Source: JBBSDP01 sp963754335
GTDB lineage: Bacteria > Planctomycetota > Phycisphaerae > Tepidisphaerales > Tepidisphaeraceae
DNA: 64,000 nt
Direction of reading: 5' to 3'
Assembly: GCA_963754335.1 (NCBI GenBank)
Contig: CAVWFQ010000004.1
Span: 310,001 to 374,000, forward strand
This document shows, piece by piece, positions 36,455-46,051 of the stretch. The notes under the pieces were generated by a model, which saw only the letters and a program-made list of their open reading frames with translations, was not told where the DNA came from and made no database searches. Position 1 is the stretch's first letter. Every line of letters begins with the position of its first letter. The position numbers were made by a program, and so were the translations under genes.

Positions 36455-36631
36455 ATGCTCGACACAATTGCATTTGGCAGGCCGGGAGCGGGCGAATGGG
36501 TGATTATCGCCATCATTATTCTGCTCCTTTTTGGCAAGCGCTTACCGGAAATCGTCCGTGGGGTGCGCACGCTGATAACCGAGTTCAAACGCGGCCTGAA
36601 GGGAATTGATGACGAGTTTGGACGAAGATGA
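36455..36631 (+). CDS. tatA: TatA/E-type twin-arginine translocase subunit
   Basis: A 58-residue protein, starting at the ATG at 36455 after a GAAGGAG ribosome site. One transmembrane helix (EWVIIAIIILLLFG) is followed by the FG hinge and an amphipathic helix (KRLPEIVRGVRTLITEFKRG), the full TatA architecture, with a short acidic tail (DDEFGRR). TatA forms the Tat channel that exports folded proteins with TatC, which is not in the window. The stop overlaps the next gene's start in an ATGA arrangement. A TatB role cannot be excluded, although the tail is too short. Confidence 0.9.
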   Translation: MLDTIAFGRPGAGEWVIIAIIILLLFGKRLPEIVRGVRTLITEFKRGLKGIDDEFGRR

Positions 36632-37674
36632 AATCGACGCGAAAAGCCTCAGATCCGATTGGCAGCGCGGCTCTCATTCGAGCCGGGGTCGTTCAGTTTG
36701 AGCATCTGGCCGGGGACAAAGAGGCCAATTTTCGAAAGATCGAATCGATTTGCGCCCAGGCCGCACGGCAGGGCGTCCGGCTGCTCGCGTTTCCCGAGTG
36801 CTGCATCACGGGATATTGGTTCTTGCGCAACCTGTCGCGAGAAGCGCTGACGGACTTGGCCGAGCCGGTGCCGGATGGACCGTCGAGTCGCAGGCTGATC
36901 GATCTATCGCGCCGATACGATTTGACCCTCGGCGCCGGTCTTGTGGAGTCGGACGGCGGGGGTCTGTTCAATACGTACGTCGTAGCTATGCCCGATGGGC
37001 AACACCGGCGTCATCGAAAAATCCAGGCGTTCGAAAGCGATCACATCTCGGCGGGAAATGAGTACACGGTCTTCGACACGCCGCTCGGGGTTCGCGTCGG
37101 AGTCCTGATCTGCTACGACAATAACATCGTTGAAAACGTGCGCATCACCGCTCTGATGGGCGCGCAAATTCTACTTTCGCCACATCAGACAGGCGGATGC
37201 AATTCCGTCAGTCCGCACGGAATGAAGCCAATCGATCAGAACCTCTGGCGCGATCGCGCCGCCGATCCCGCTCCGATCCGCGCCGCGTTGCGCGGGCCAA
37301 ATGGGAAACAATGGATCATGCGATGGCTCCCCGCCCGCGCGCACGACAACGGTTTGTTTATCCTTTTCTCTAATGGCGTTGGGATGGATGACGATGAGGT
37401 TCGCACCGGCAATGCAATGATCCTGGACCCCTACGGCCGGACGGTGGCGGAGACCAGCGAGCCGGAAGACGCGTTGGTCGTAGCGGACCTGGATTTGTCG
37501 CTGATCGCCCAGAGCACCGGCCGGCGATGGCTTGCGGCGCGGCGTCCGGAACTCTACGGCGCGCTCATCCGCCCAACCGGAATCGAACGCAGCACGCGGC
37601 AAGTCCGTTTCCAAAAGCCTGAAAACGATCCGCCGGAGAGCGCTTTAGAGCATGAACGAACAGCCAATCAATAA
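36628..37674 (+). CDS. Carbon-nitrogen hydrolase (nitrilase superfamily)
   Basis: A 348-residue enzyme of the amidase/nitrilase fold. The catalytic triad is Glu57 (LLAFPECCITGYW), Lys131 (HRRHRKIQAFES) and Cys162 (VGVLICYDNNIVEN). The segment VVAMPDGQ and the downstream RTGNAMILDPYGRTVAET are typical. An insertion with LSPHQTGGCNSVSPHGMKP lies after the Cys. It likely hydrolyses an amide such as a carbamoyl or omega-amidase substrate; the specificity cannot be read. It is translationally coupled to tatA through ATGA and overlaps the hemolysin III gene by 23 bp. Confidence 0.88.
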   Translation: MKSTRKASDPIGSAALIRAGVVQFEHLAGDKEANFRKIESICAQAARQGVRLLAFPECCITGYWFLRNLSREALTDLAEPVPDGPSSRRLIDLSRRYDLTLGAGLVESDGGGLFNTYVVAMPDGQHRRHRKIQAFESDHISAGNEYTVFDTPLGVRVGVLICYDNNIVENVRITALMGAQILLSPHQTGGCNSVSPHGMKPIDQNLWRDRAADPAPIRAALRGPNGKQWIMRWLPARAHDNGLFILFSNGVGMDDDEVRTGNAMILDPYGRTVAETSEPEDALVVADLDLSLIAQSTGRRWLAARRPELYGALIRPTGIERSTRQVRFQKPENDPPESALEHERTANQ

Positions 37675-38320
37675 GAGCTTGATTGGGCGTTGCATCAAAG
37701 ACCCGTTCCCCGGCCTGTCGCATTGGGTGGGCGCTCTCCTGTCGGTTGCAGCACTGGTCGCACTGCTGCGCACCGCAGGCGATAGCGAAGTCCGCGCGAT
37801 CGCCTTTGCAATTTATGGTGGCTCTCTGATCACTTTGTATCTGGCCAGCGCCTTGAACCATTCGATCTTCTGCGAAGAAGCCGCTTCGGATCGTCTGGAC
37901 CAGCTCGATTACAGCGCCATTTTTCTTCTGATCGCCGGGACGTACACGCCGGTTTGCCTCATCACGTTGCGGGGAAGATGGGGTTGGAGCGTGTTGGCCG
38001 CGGAGTGGATCATGGCTGTTGCAGGCATCGTGCATGTCTGGTGGGGGCGCAAGCAATCGAAATGGATTCACGTTGCCATTTACGTCGCCATGGGCTGGAC
38101 GGTGATTCCGGTTGTCGTTCCCCTGTTCCGCGCGCTGCCGGCCAGCGCACTGGCCTGGCTCCTTGCGGGTGGAATTGCCTACTCAGTCGGATCGGTGATT
38201 TTCGCCACCAATCGTCCGCGCCTCTGGCCGGGCATATTCGAGGCACATGACCTCTGGCATACCCTGGTTCTGACCGGAAGCGCCTGTCACTTCGTCATGA
38301 TTTACAACTACGTTGCCTGA
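37652..38320 (+). CDS. Hemolysin III / PAQR-family membrane protein
   Basis: A 222-residue integral membrane protein with seven predicted helices. PAQR landmarks are present: FPGLSHWVGALLSV (first conserved His), SALNHSIFC, DYSAIFLLIAGTYTPVCL and, near the end, AHDLWHTLVLTGSACHF with the paired His of the metal site. Bacterial members (YqfA/hemolysin III-like) are linked to membrane lipid and fluidity functions; haemolysis is not implied. It overlaps the nitrilase gene by 23 bp and may overlap the next gene's start. Confidence 0.88.
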   Translation: MNEQPINKSLIGRCIKDPFPGLSHWVGALLSVAALVALLRTAGDSEVRAIAFAIYGGSLITLYLASALNHSIFCEEAASDRLDQLDYSAIFLLIAGTYTPVCLITLRGRWGWSVLAAEWIMAVAGIVHVWWGRKQSKWIHVAIYVAMGWTVIPVVVPLFRALPASALAWLLAGGIAYSVGSVIFATNRPRLWPGIFEAHDLWHTLVLTGSACHFVMIYNYVA

Positions 38321-39284
38321 TTTGCTCCAACACGATCCGACGCTTAATCTGGCTCGCTTGCATAATTCCGCGGGGACATCAGTTAACGCATCGACGGCGG
38401 GCGCTAAAGCGTTCCAGCCGCTGCGTAACATCGAGCATATGGCCGCCTTGATCGGGGAAGTGAGCGGCGAAGACACCGCTCAAGTGATCGCGGCGCTGGA
38501 ATTTGAGCGCCAACATCCCGGTGAAACGGTCGCTCGCGATTTCGCGAAGCACGGCGGGCAACGCTACGAGCCGGGGCCGCAGCTCGATGCGTTTTATTCA
38601 TCGACGAGCGCCTTTCTCTACGAGCTTGCCGTCTGGAGCCGTAATGCAGCGAAGCTGAAGATGCGGCGCTGGACGACGCGCCATCTGGCCCGACATGGAA
38701 AGCCGCTGGACATTCTCGCCGTCGGCGACGGGCTGGGATTCGATTGTCTTCACCTGGCGCGCAAGGGCCATCGTCTCACCTACTTCGAGCTGCCGGGGCT
38801 CAGCGAACAATTTGCGCGAAAGCTTTTCGACCGCTCCGGCAGCCCGATCACGGTCCTGACCGACCCGGCTGCCATTCCACGGGAATCGTTCGATGCGGTG
38901 ATCTGCTTTGATGTGCTCGAGCACGTTCCCGATCCGCCATCGATGGTGAAGTCCATCGCCTCGTACCTGCGTCCCGAGGGAATGCTCTACGTCAGCGCGC
39001 CGTTTTATATGTTGCTGCGATGGTATCCGACGCATCTGCGGAGCAATCGGCGTTACAGCGGAAATCTCAAGATGTACCGCGAGGCAGGCCTGAAACTGGT
39101 AGGGGGGCGATACACCTGGTATCCGATCGTGCTGCAAAAACCAGGCGTTGAGTCTGTGGCCCTTTCAAAAGGGCCTTTAATTGTGCGTCTGACCGGACTG
39201 GCTCAGAGAATTGGCCAATACGCCGCGTGGCCATTTGCGCCGATCCATCTGATTCGAAGAATGGGGAATCGGCGGTTTGAATGA
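38313..39284 (+). CDS. SAM-dependent methyltransferase (class I)
   Basis: Up to 323 residues. The central Rossmann domain begins LDILAVGDGLGFDCLHLARK (SAM-binding glycine loop), with acidic TYFELPGL as second motif and FDAVICFDVLEHVPDP as the acceptor-side motif. MLYVSAPFYMLLRW and a C-terminal hydrophobic region follow. The open frame begins at a TTG overlapping the previous stop, giving coupling; the first ATG is at 38439. Both starts are possible. Substrate unknown. It is the last gene of the truA-led group and converges on the cobA-hemD gene 152 bp away. Confidence 0.8.
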   Translation: MPDLLQHDPTLNLARLHNSAGTSVNASTAGAKAFQPLRNIEHMAALIGEVSGEDTAQVIAALEFERQHPGETVARDFAKHGGQRYEPGPQLDAFYSSTSAFLYELAVWSRNAAKLKMRRWTTRHLARHGKPLDILAVGDGLGFDCLHLARKGHRLTYFELPGLSEQFARKLFDRSGSPITVLTDPAAIPRESFDAVICFDVLEHVPDPPSMVKSIASYLRPEGMLYVSAPFYMLLRWYPTHLRSNRRYSGNLKMYREAGLKLVGGRYTWYPIVLQKPGVESVALSKGPLIVRLTGLAQRIGQYAAWPFAPIHLIRRMGNRRFE

Positions 39285-39436
39285 ACAAGTTCGGGCAAGA
39301 TCGTCAGAACCTGGTGTTTCCGACAGAAATTGGCGATTTCCTCGGAATCGAACGGAATGCCATGATAAGTTTGAATCATGTTCAAATTGTCCGTCGATCA
39401 CCTGCCCGGCAATAACATTGCATCATCATAGCAACG

Positions 39437-41002
39437 TCAACCCTTCACAACGCTCGCAAGTATCGCATCCACCACCCCGTCGATCGTGAATCGCTCCGCC
39501 TGCGCGTGCGGCTCCAATCCCAGATCGGTCAGTGTCCGGGTCGTGATCGGCCCGATGCTCGCCAGTTTTACGTTCGCGAGTCGTTCGCGGTAGTTCGGGC
39601 CGAGCAATGCGGTGAGATTGCGGGCCGTGCTGCTGCTGGTGAAGGTAATCCAGTTGACCTGTCCCGCCGCCAGGGCTTCTTCGAGTCCTTCGGGAAGCGA
39701 CGACGCCGGGCGGGTTTCGTAGACGGATACGTCGTCCACCACCGCGGCCCCACCCTGCTGAAGCCGTTCGCGCAGGATCGCCCGGGCGATGTCGGCGCGG
39801 AGCAGGAGAAATCGCCGGCCCTGAATCTCGTTGCCTGCGGCGAGGGCATCGGCCAGAGCCTCGGCCACAAATGTTTCGGGACAGAGGTCGACACGGAGAC
39901 ATAGTTCTTTTGCGATTGCATCGGCGGTCGCTTCGCCGATCGCGGCGATGCGCACGCCGGCAAAGTTGCGGGCATCCTGTCCCGTCTCCAGGAGGCGGCT
40001 TTTGGCGAAGCGCACGCCATTGGCGCTGGTGAAGATGACCCAGTCATATTCGGTGATCCGTTCCAGCGATTCATCAACGGCGGACCATTCGCCGGGCGGC
40101 GAAAGTTCGATCGTTGGGGCTTCGATGACGCGCGCTCCAAGATCCGTCAGGCGATGCGAAAGGTCGCTCGCCTGCTGGCGTGTTCGCGTCACGACAACCG
40201 TCTGTCCGAAGAGGGGGCGGCTTTCGAACCAGTTCAGATTCTCGCGCTGGCCCACGACCCGTCCGATGATCGTCATGGCGGGGGGGCCGATACCGGCTTC
40301 GGCCACGCGCATCGGTAGATCCGATATCGTCCCCACGATCGTCCGCTGTCGCGGCGTCGTGCCCCACTCAATCGTGGCGGCGGGCATGTCGGCGGCCATG
40401 CCGTGTTCGATCAGCCGCTGGCAAATCCGCGGCAGTGATTTCACGCCCATGTAGAAGGCCAGGCAGGGAAGTTTTGCGCAGATTGACCAATCGACGTCGC
40501 TCCCCATTCCGCTCGACCGAGCCTTCGCTTCGGGGTCCTGATATTCCTCTTCTTTTTCGTGGCCGGTGATCAGCGTGAAACTCGAATTAAAATCGCGATG
40601 GGTCACTGGAATGCCGGCATAGGCGGGCGCGGCGATCGCGGCGGTGATTCCCGGAACGACCTCAAAGGGGATCCCTGCTGCTACCAGGGCTTCGCACTCT
40701 TCCGCTCCGCGACCGAAGACGAATGGATCTCCTCCTTTAAGGCGGACGACGCGCTTCCCCGCCGTCGCGTGCGTCACCAGCAGCGCATTGATTGCTTCCT
40801 GTGAGAAGGAATGAGAAGAGGTTTTCTTTCCGACGTAAATCCGCGCAGCAGCAGGAGTGCAATGATTCAAAAGGTCAGGATTGGCCAAAGCGTCATAGAC
40901 AACGACATCGGCGGTGTTCAGCAGATGAACGCCGCGGAGCGTGATCAACTCCGGGTCGCCCGGACCGGCGCCGACGAGAAAGACGATTCCTGGGGAGGCC
41001 AA
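39437..41002 (-). CDS. cobA-hemD: Uroporphyrinogen-III C-methyltransferase / uroporphyrinogen-III synthase fusion
   Basis: About 521 residues combining two tetrapyrrole enzymes. The N-terminal SUMT domain (about 1-250) has FLVGAGPGDPELITLRGV, VVRLKGGDPFVFGRG and VVPGITAAIAAPAYAGIPVT, the usual S-adenosylmethionine-dependent CobA motifs. The C-terminal HemD domain (about 270-521) carries TVVVTRTRQQASDLSHRL, DWVIFTSANGVRF and WITFTSSSTARNL. The fused enzyme converts hydroxymethylbilane to uroporphyrinogen III and methylates it to precorrin-2, branching toward siroheme or cobalamin. A TTG at 41002 after GGAAAGGG is my preferred start; a GTG at 41053 would add a 17-residue hydrophobic leader. Fusions of this kind are known. 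Confidence 0.9.
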   Translation of the reverse strand: MASPGIVFLVGAGPGDPELITLRGVHLLNTADVVVYDALANPDLLNHCTPAAARIYVGKKTSSHSFSQEAINALLVTHATAGKRVVRLKGGDPFVFGRGAEECEALVAAGIPFEVVPGITAAIAAPAYAGIPVTHRDFNSSFTLITGHEKEEEYQDPEAKARSSGMGSDVDWSICAKLPCLAFYMGVKSLPRICQRLIEHGMAADMPAATIEWGTTPRQRTIVGTISDLPMRVAEAGIGPPAMTIIGRVVGQRENLNWFESRPLFGQTVVVTRTRQQASDLSHRLTDLGARVIEAPTIELSPPGEWSAVDESLERITEYDWVIFTSANGVRFAKSRLLETGQDARNFAGVRIAAIGEATADAIAKELCLRVDLCPETFVAEALADALAAGNEIQGRRFLLLRADIARAILRERLQQGGAAVVDDVSVYETRPASSLPEGLEEALAAGQVNWITFTSSSTARNLTALLGPNYRERLANVKLASIGPITTRTLTDLGLEPHAQAERFTIDGVVDAILASVVKG

Positions 41003-41053
41003 GCTGCACCCTTTCCGGTTGATGAGATAAAGAAAGAAGAATACTAGGTCCAC

Positions 41054-41425
41054 CCCTCCGCCGCATTCGGATCTGAGGTTCCCACCTCGACTAAAAATGT
41101 AGGTATTAAGGTTTCGATTGGGAAGAGCCTATATTTTCATCGCCTGGGCTGCGACCGCGCAATCTTCGGGCAATTGGATAAGCCTTACCCAATTTGCAGC
41201 TTGGATTTGAGCGTAGAATCGTATTTTCTCCCATGGTCCCTTCCTTGCTGACACTAGGAAGTTTGCCGTTTTTGGTCAAAGCATGCCTAAAAAATATGCA
41301 AGTAGCGATCCCGGAAGGTAGTTGCACATAATTGTGGATAAAAGTTGCGTTTTTGAGCGAGAACGCTAAATTAGGCTGTTTCTATCTGCCCGGTTAGCGG
41401 GCGTTTTTTTTCATCGAGCGTATCA
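41054..41425. other. Noncoding leader upstream of gltB
   Basis: About 370 bp without a supported gene. The last part carries a small AGCG-AGAA-CGCT hairpin (41356-41367) and an intrinsic terminator (41388-41411) 14 bp before the gltB start. The length and the terminator suggest a regulated leader RNA. Confidence 0.5.
41388..41411 (+). terminator. Terminator-like hairpin in the gltB leader
   Basis: GCCCG (41388-41392) and CGGGC (41398-41402) enclose a 5-base loop, followed by G and eight T residues (41404-41411). It ends 14 bp before the gltB ATG, so read-through is needed for expression. It may be an attenuator, or the terminator of a short upstream transcript. Confidence 0.7.
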
Positions 41426-44400
41426 ATGAATGGTTTTCCGAGAAATCAGGGTCTCTACGACCCCCGTTTTGAGCACGATGCCTGCGGTGTCGGGTTCATC
41501 TGTCATTTGAAAGGAAAGCCTTCGCATCAGATCGTCTCTGACGCCTTGTTGATGCTCGAAAACATGAATCACCGTGGCGGGTGCGGCTGTGAAGTAAACA
41601 GCGGCGACGGCGCTGGGATCATGGTCAAAACTCCTGACGCTTTTTTTCAGCGGGAATGCCAAAAACTCGGTTTTAAGCTCCCCGTCGCCGGAGATTACGG
41701 CGTCGGAACCCTCTTTCTCACTCAGGATCCCATCGCCAGGAAGGAATGCGAGCGGATTTTCGAGAAGATCTGTCAGGACTATGGAATGGTCGTGCTCGGC
41801 TGGCGTGACGTTCCGGTCGACGGCAAACACGTGGGGCCGACGCCGAAGAAGACTGAGCCGAAGATTCGGCAGATCTTCCTCGGTATGGGCGAGACATTTT
41901 TCAATCGGGGGGATTTTGAGCGTCGGCTTTATCTGGTTCGCCAGATCGCTGAAAACGTCATTGAGTTTCACAGCAATCAACTGCCGGCCGAGGCGCGCGA
42001 GGATTTTTACGTTTGTACCCTGTCGACCAACCGGATGGTCTACAAGGGGATGTTGACGACCACTCAGCTCCGCGATTATTTCCTGGACCTTCAGGACCCG
42101 GCTTTCGAAAGCGGATTGGCGATGGTCCATTCCCGCTTTTCAACCAATACTTTTCCTTCCTGGCGGCTCGCCCATCCGTATCGAATGATCGCCCACAATG
42201 GCGAAATCAATACGCTGCGCGGCAATCGCAACTGGATGCGAGCACGCCATGGTTCGCTCCAATCGGATGTGTTCGGCGATGAACTGCGAAAGATGTATCC
42301 CATCCTGACCGAGTCGGGCAGCGACTCGGCCACATTCGACAACGCATTGCAGTTTCTCAACGCCAGCGGTCGCTCGCTCGCCCACTCGGTGCTGATGCTC
42401 ATTCCCGAGGCGTGGCAAAAGAACGAGCAAATGGACCCCGATCTCCGCGCTTTCTACGAATACCATGCCTGCCTGATGGAACCATGGGATGGGCCGGCGT
42501 CCGTGGCATTCACCAACGGCGACGTGATCGGAGCGGTGCTCGATCGCAACGGTCTGCGACCGAGCCGTTACTACGTCACCAAGGATGATCTGGTCATCAT
42601 GGCCAGCGAAGTCGGCGTGCTGCCGATTGCGCCCGAGCGGATCCTCCAAAAATGGCGTCTTCAGCCGGGCAAGATCTTCCTTGTCGATATGAAGCAGGGC
42701 CGGATCGTTGACGATCGCGAGATCAAGAGCGAGCTGGTCGAAAAGCGGCCGTGGCGGCGCTGGATTGATGAGAACATGATCGAGTTGGACGAATTGCCCA
42801 CGCCGGGCAATGTCCATCAGCCCGATCACGAAACGCTTCTCGTCCGCCAGCACTGCTTCGGCTATACGACCGAAGACATCAAGATCATTCTGAGCCCGAT
42901 GGCGATCAATGGCGGCGAAGGCCTTGGATCGATGGGGACGGATACGCCGCTGGCCTGCCTCTCCGACAAGCCACAGCTCTTGTACAGCTATTTCAAGCAG
43001 CTCTTTGCTCAGGTGACCAATCCGCCCCTCGACGCCAATTTCGAGGAACTGGTCACGTCGCTTTACACCTACCTCGGTCGCGAAGGAAATCTGCTGGATG
43101 AGTCCCCGCGAGCGAGCCACCTGGTCAAGCTCAAGCAGCCGATCCTCAGTAATACGGACCTTGAAAAGCTGCGCGAATTGGCGAAGGGTGGGTTAAGATC
43201 CGTCACGCTGCCGATGTTATTCAAGGTCGCTTCGGGAGAAGCGGGATTAAAGACGGCCCTCGACGCGCTCAGCGAGGCCGCCGCCAAAGCGGTGCAGGAA
43301 GGCGCATCGATATTGATCCTCTCGGATCGGGGCGTCGATGAAGCGCATGCCCCGATCCCGAGTCTGCTGGCGACGGCGGCGGTCCATCATCACCTCATCC
43401 GGCAGGGCACCCGCACTCAATGCGGGCTGGTGATTGAAACCGGCGAGGCGCGGGAAATTCACCACTTCTGCCTCTTGATCGGATTCGGCGCCGGCGCGGT
43501 CAATCCTTATCTCGCTTTCGAAACGCTGGCCGACATGGCTGCCGAGGGAACCCTTCCCAAGGACATCACCCTCGACAAGGCCAAGAAGCATTACATCAAG
43601 GCCGCCAACAAGGGGATCATCAAGGTTGCGTCGAAGATGGGAATCTCGACGGTGCAGAGCTATCGCGGCGCGCAGATCTTCGAAGCGGTTGGAATTGGCC
43701 GCGATGTGATCGATACGTATTTCACAGGCACGGCGTCCCGCATTCAGGGGATCGGGCTCGATGTGATCGCCCGCGAAAGCCTCGTTCGCCACCACCACGC
43801 GTATCCGCCGATCCAGGTCAACGGCGAAGTGCTCGAGAACGGCGGCCAATATCAGTGGCGGCGCGACGGCGAATATCACATGTGGAATCCCGATACGGTC
43901 GCCAAGCTCCAGCAGGCGGTCCGCGTGACGGGATATCCCACCTTCAAGGAATATTCCAAGCTGGTCGACGACGAAAACAAGCATCGCTGCACGATCCGCG
44001 GCCTGCTCAATTTCCGAAAAGGCAAGTCGATTCCGATCGATCAGGTGGAATCGGCCAAAGAGATCGTCAAGCGCTTCGTGACGGGAGCCATGTCCTTTGG
44101 CTCGATCAGCAAGGAAGCGCACGAAAACCTCGCCATTGCCATGAACCGCATCGGGGGCAAGAGCAACACCGGCGAAGGGGGCGAAGACCCCGAGCGATTC
44201 AAGCGCGATGCAGGCGGCGATTGGCGCCGCAGCGCCATCAAGCAGGTCGCCTCGGCGCGTTTCGGTGTGACCAGCGAATACCTCGTCAATGCCGATGAAC
44301 TTCAGATCAAAATGGCTCAGGGCGCCAAGCCCGGCGAGGGGGGTCAGCTCCCCGGTCACAAGGTCGATGAGTACATCGGATTTGTCCGTCACAGCACGCC

Positions 44401-45990
44401 CGGCGTCGGGCTTATTTCGCCGCCGCCGCATCATGACATCTATTCCATCGAGGACCTGGCGCAGCTCATTCACGACCTGAAGAATTCCAATCCCGCCGCC
44501 CGCGTTTCAGTGAAGCTGGTGAGCGAGGTGGGAGTGGGGACAGTTGCGGCCGGAGTCGCCAAGGCCAAGGCGGATCACATTCTCATCAGCGGCGACAGCG
44601 GGGGCACCGGCGCTTCGCCGCTCACGAGCATCAAATATGCCGGGCTTCCGTGGGAACTTGGCGTGGCCGAGACGCAGCAGACGCTCGTGATGAACAATCT
44701 GCGCGGCCGCATTGTTCTCCAGACCGACGGCCAGATCAAAACCGGCCGCGATGTGGTGGTGGGCGCGTTGCTCGGCGCCGAGGAATTTGGTTTTTCGACC
44801 GGTCCGCTGATCGCTTCCGGGTGCATCATGATGCGCGTCTGCCATCTGAACACCTGCCCGGTCGGAATTGCCACCCAGGATCCCGAATTGCGCAAGAAAT
44901 TCGCGGGCAAGCCTGAGCATGTCATCAACTTTATGTTCTTCGTCGCCGAAGAAGTGCGCGAATATATGGCGGCGATGGGATTCAAGACCTTGAAGGAAAT
45001 GGTGGGCCGCACCGACATGCTCGAATTTGCGGACATGTCGAAACACTGGAAGGCCAGGCACCTCGATCTGTCGGTCATTCTGCATCAGCCGCCGGTTTCC
45101 GAAGGGGTGCGCTCTGCAACATTGAGAAACAGGATCACGAGCTTGAGAAGTCCCTCGATCAGACGAAGCTGATTCCGTTCGCTCACGAAGCGATCGAGAC
45201 GGGCAAGCGCGTCTATGCGGAATTGCCTATCCACAATATCAACCGGACCGTCGGCACCACGCTGTCGGGGGAGGTGGCGAAGAAATACGGCTACGCCGGA
45301 CTGCCGGAAGACACAATCACGTTCAAGTTCTCCGGGTCGGCCGGCCAGAGCTTCGGAGCATTTCTCTCCAAAGGGATCACGCTTCTGCTGGAAGGCGACG
45401 CCAACGACTATGTCGGCAAGGGTTGCAGCGGCGGACGGATTGCCGTCTTCCCACCCGCCGTCGCCACCTATCAGGCGAATCAGAATATCATTGCGGGCAA
45501 TACGATCGCATACGGCGCGATCTCCGGCGAACTCTATATCCGCGGCGTGGTCGGCGAGCGGTTTTGTGTGCGCAACTCCGGCATTCAGGCCGTCGTTGAA
45601 GGGGTCGGAGATCATGGTTGCGAATATATGACCGGCGGACGCGTCATTGTCATCGGCCCGACCGGGCGCAACTTCGCCGCTGGGATGAGCGGGGGAATTG
45701 CATATGTTTACGACGACAGCGCACAGTTACAGGATCTGGTCAACCTGGACATGGTTTCGCTGGAGTCCCCCGACAAGCCAGACGACGCAGTGACCATCCG
45801 CCGGCTGCTCGAAAACCACTATCGTTTCACAAAGAGCCCGGTGGCAAAGGGCATTCTCGATGACTGGGATCGTGAGTTGCGGAAATTTGTGAAGGTAATG
45901 CCCAACGATTACCGCCGGGTACTCGAACATCAGGCGGAGATCGATCAACGCGCCCGCCTGTTGTCGCAGCGGCAATCGGCGGGTGTTTAA
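41426..45990 (+). pseudogene. gltB: Glutamate synthase large subunit, single frameshift near 45113
   Basis: About 1521 residues if the frame is repaired. The class II amidotransferase nucleophile is Cys20 (EHDACGVGFICH) after a short propeptide. SNTGEGGEDPERFKRDAGG and the FMN-domain segment SGDSGGTGASPLTSIKYAG are canonical, and the 3Fe-4S cysteines lie in CIMMRVCHLNTCPVGIA. At about 45113, after PPVSEGVR, one base is missing. The other frame continues LCNIEKQDHELEKSLDQTK and then the C-terminal GXGXG domain (NINRTVGTTLSGEVAKKYG, GSAGQSFGAF, NDYVGKGCSGG) to 45990. The enzyme makes glutamate from 2-oxoglutarate and glutamine with the GltD partner. The downstream gltD is intact, so a sequencing indel is likely. 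Confidence 0.93.
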
Positions 45991-46025
45991 AGCAAACATG
46001 GACTTTGTTTTGTAACGGAGAGGAC

Positions 46026-46046
46026 GGTGGGCCGAGCCCACCCTAC
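46026..46046. repeat. Palindromic repeat in the gltB-gltD gap (copy 2)
   Basis: A 21-bp segment with the core GGTGGGC-n3-GCCCACC, the inverted copy (one mismatch) of 9954-9974. It fills most of the gap between gltB and gltD and could form a hairpin in the bicistronic mRNA. Confidence 0.6.
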
Positions 46047-46051
46047 GGTTC

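Noticed and set aside
45100..45172. Programmed frameshift in gltB
   Set aside because: No slippery heptamer or downstream structure is evident, and many other genes show similar lesions, so an error is more likely.
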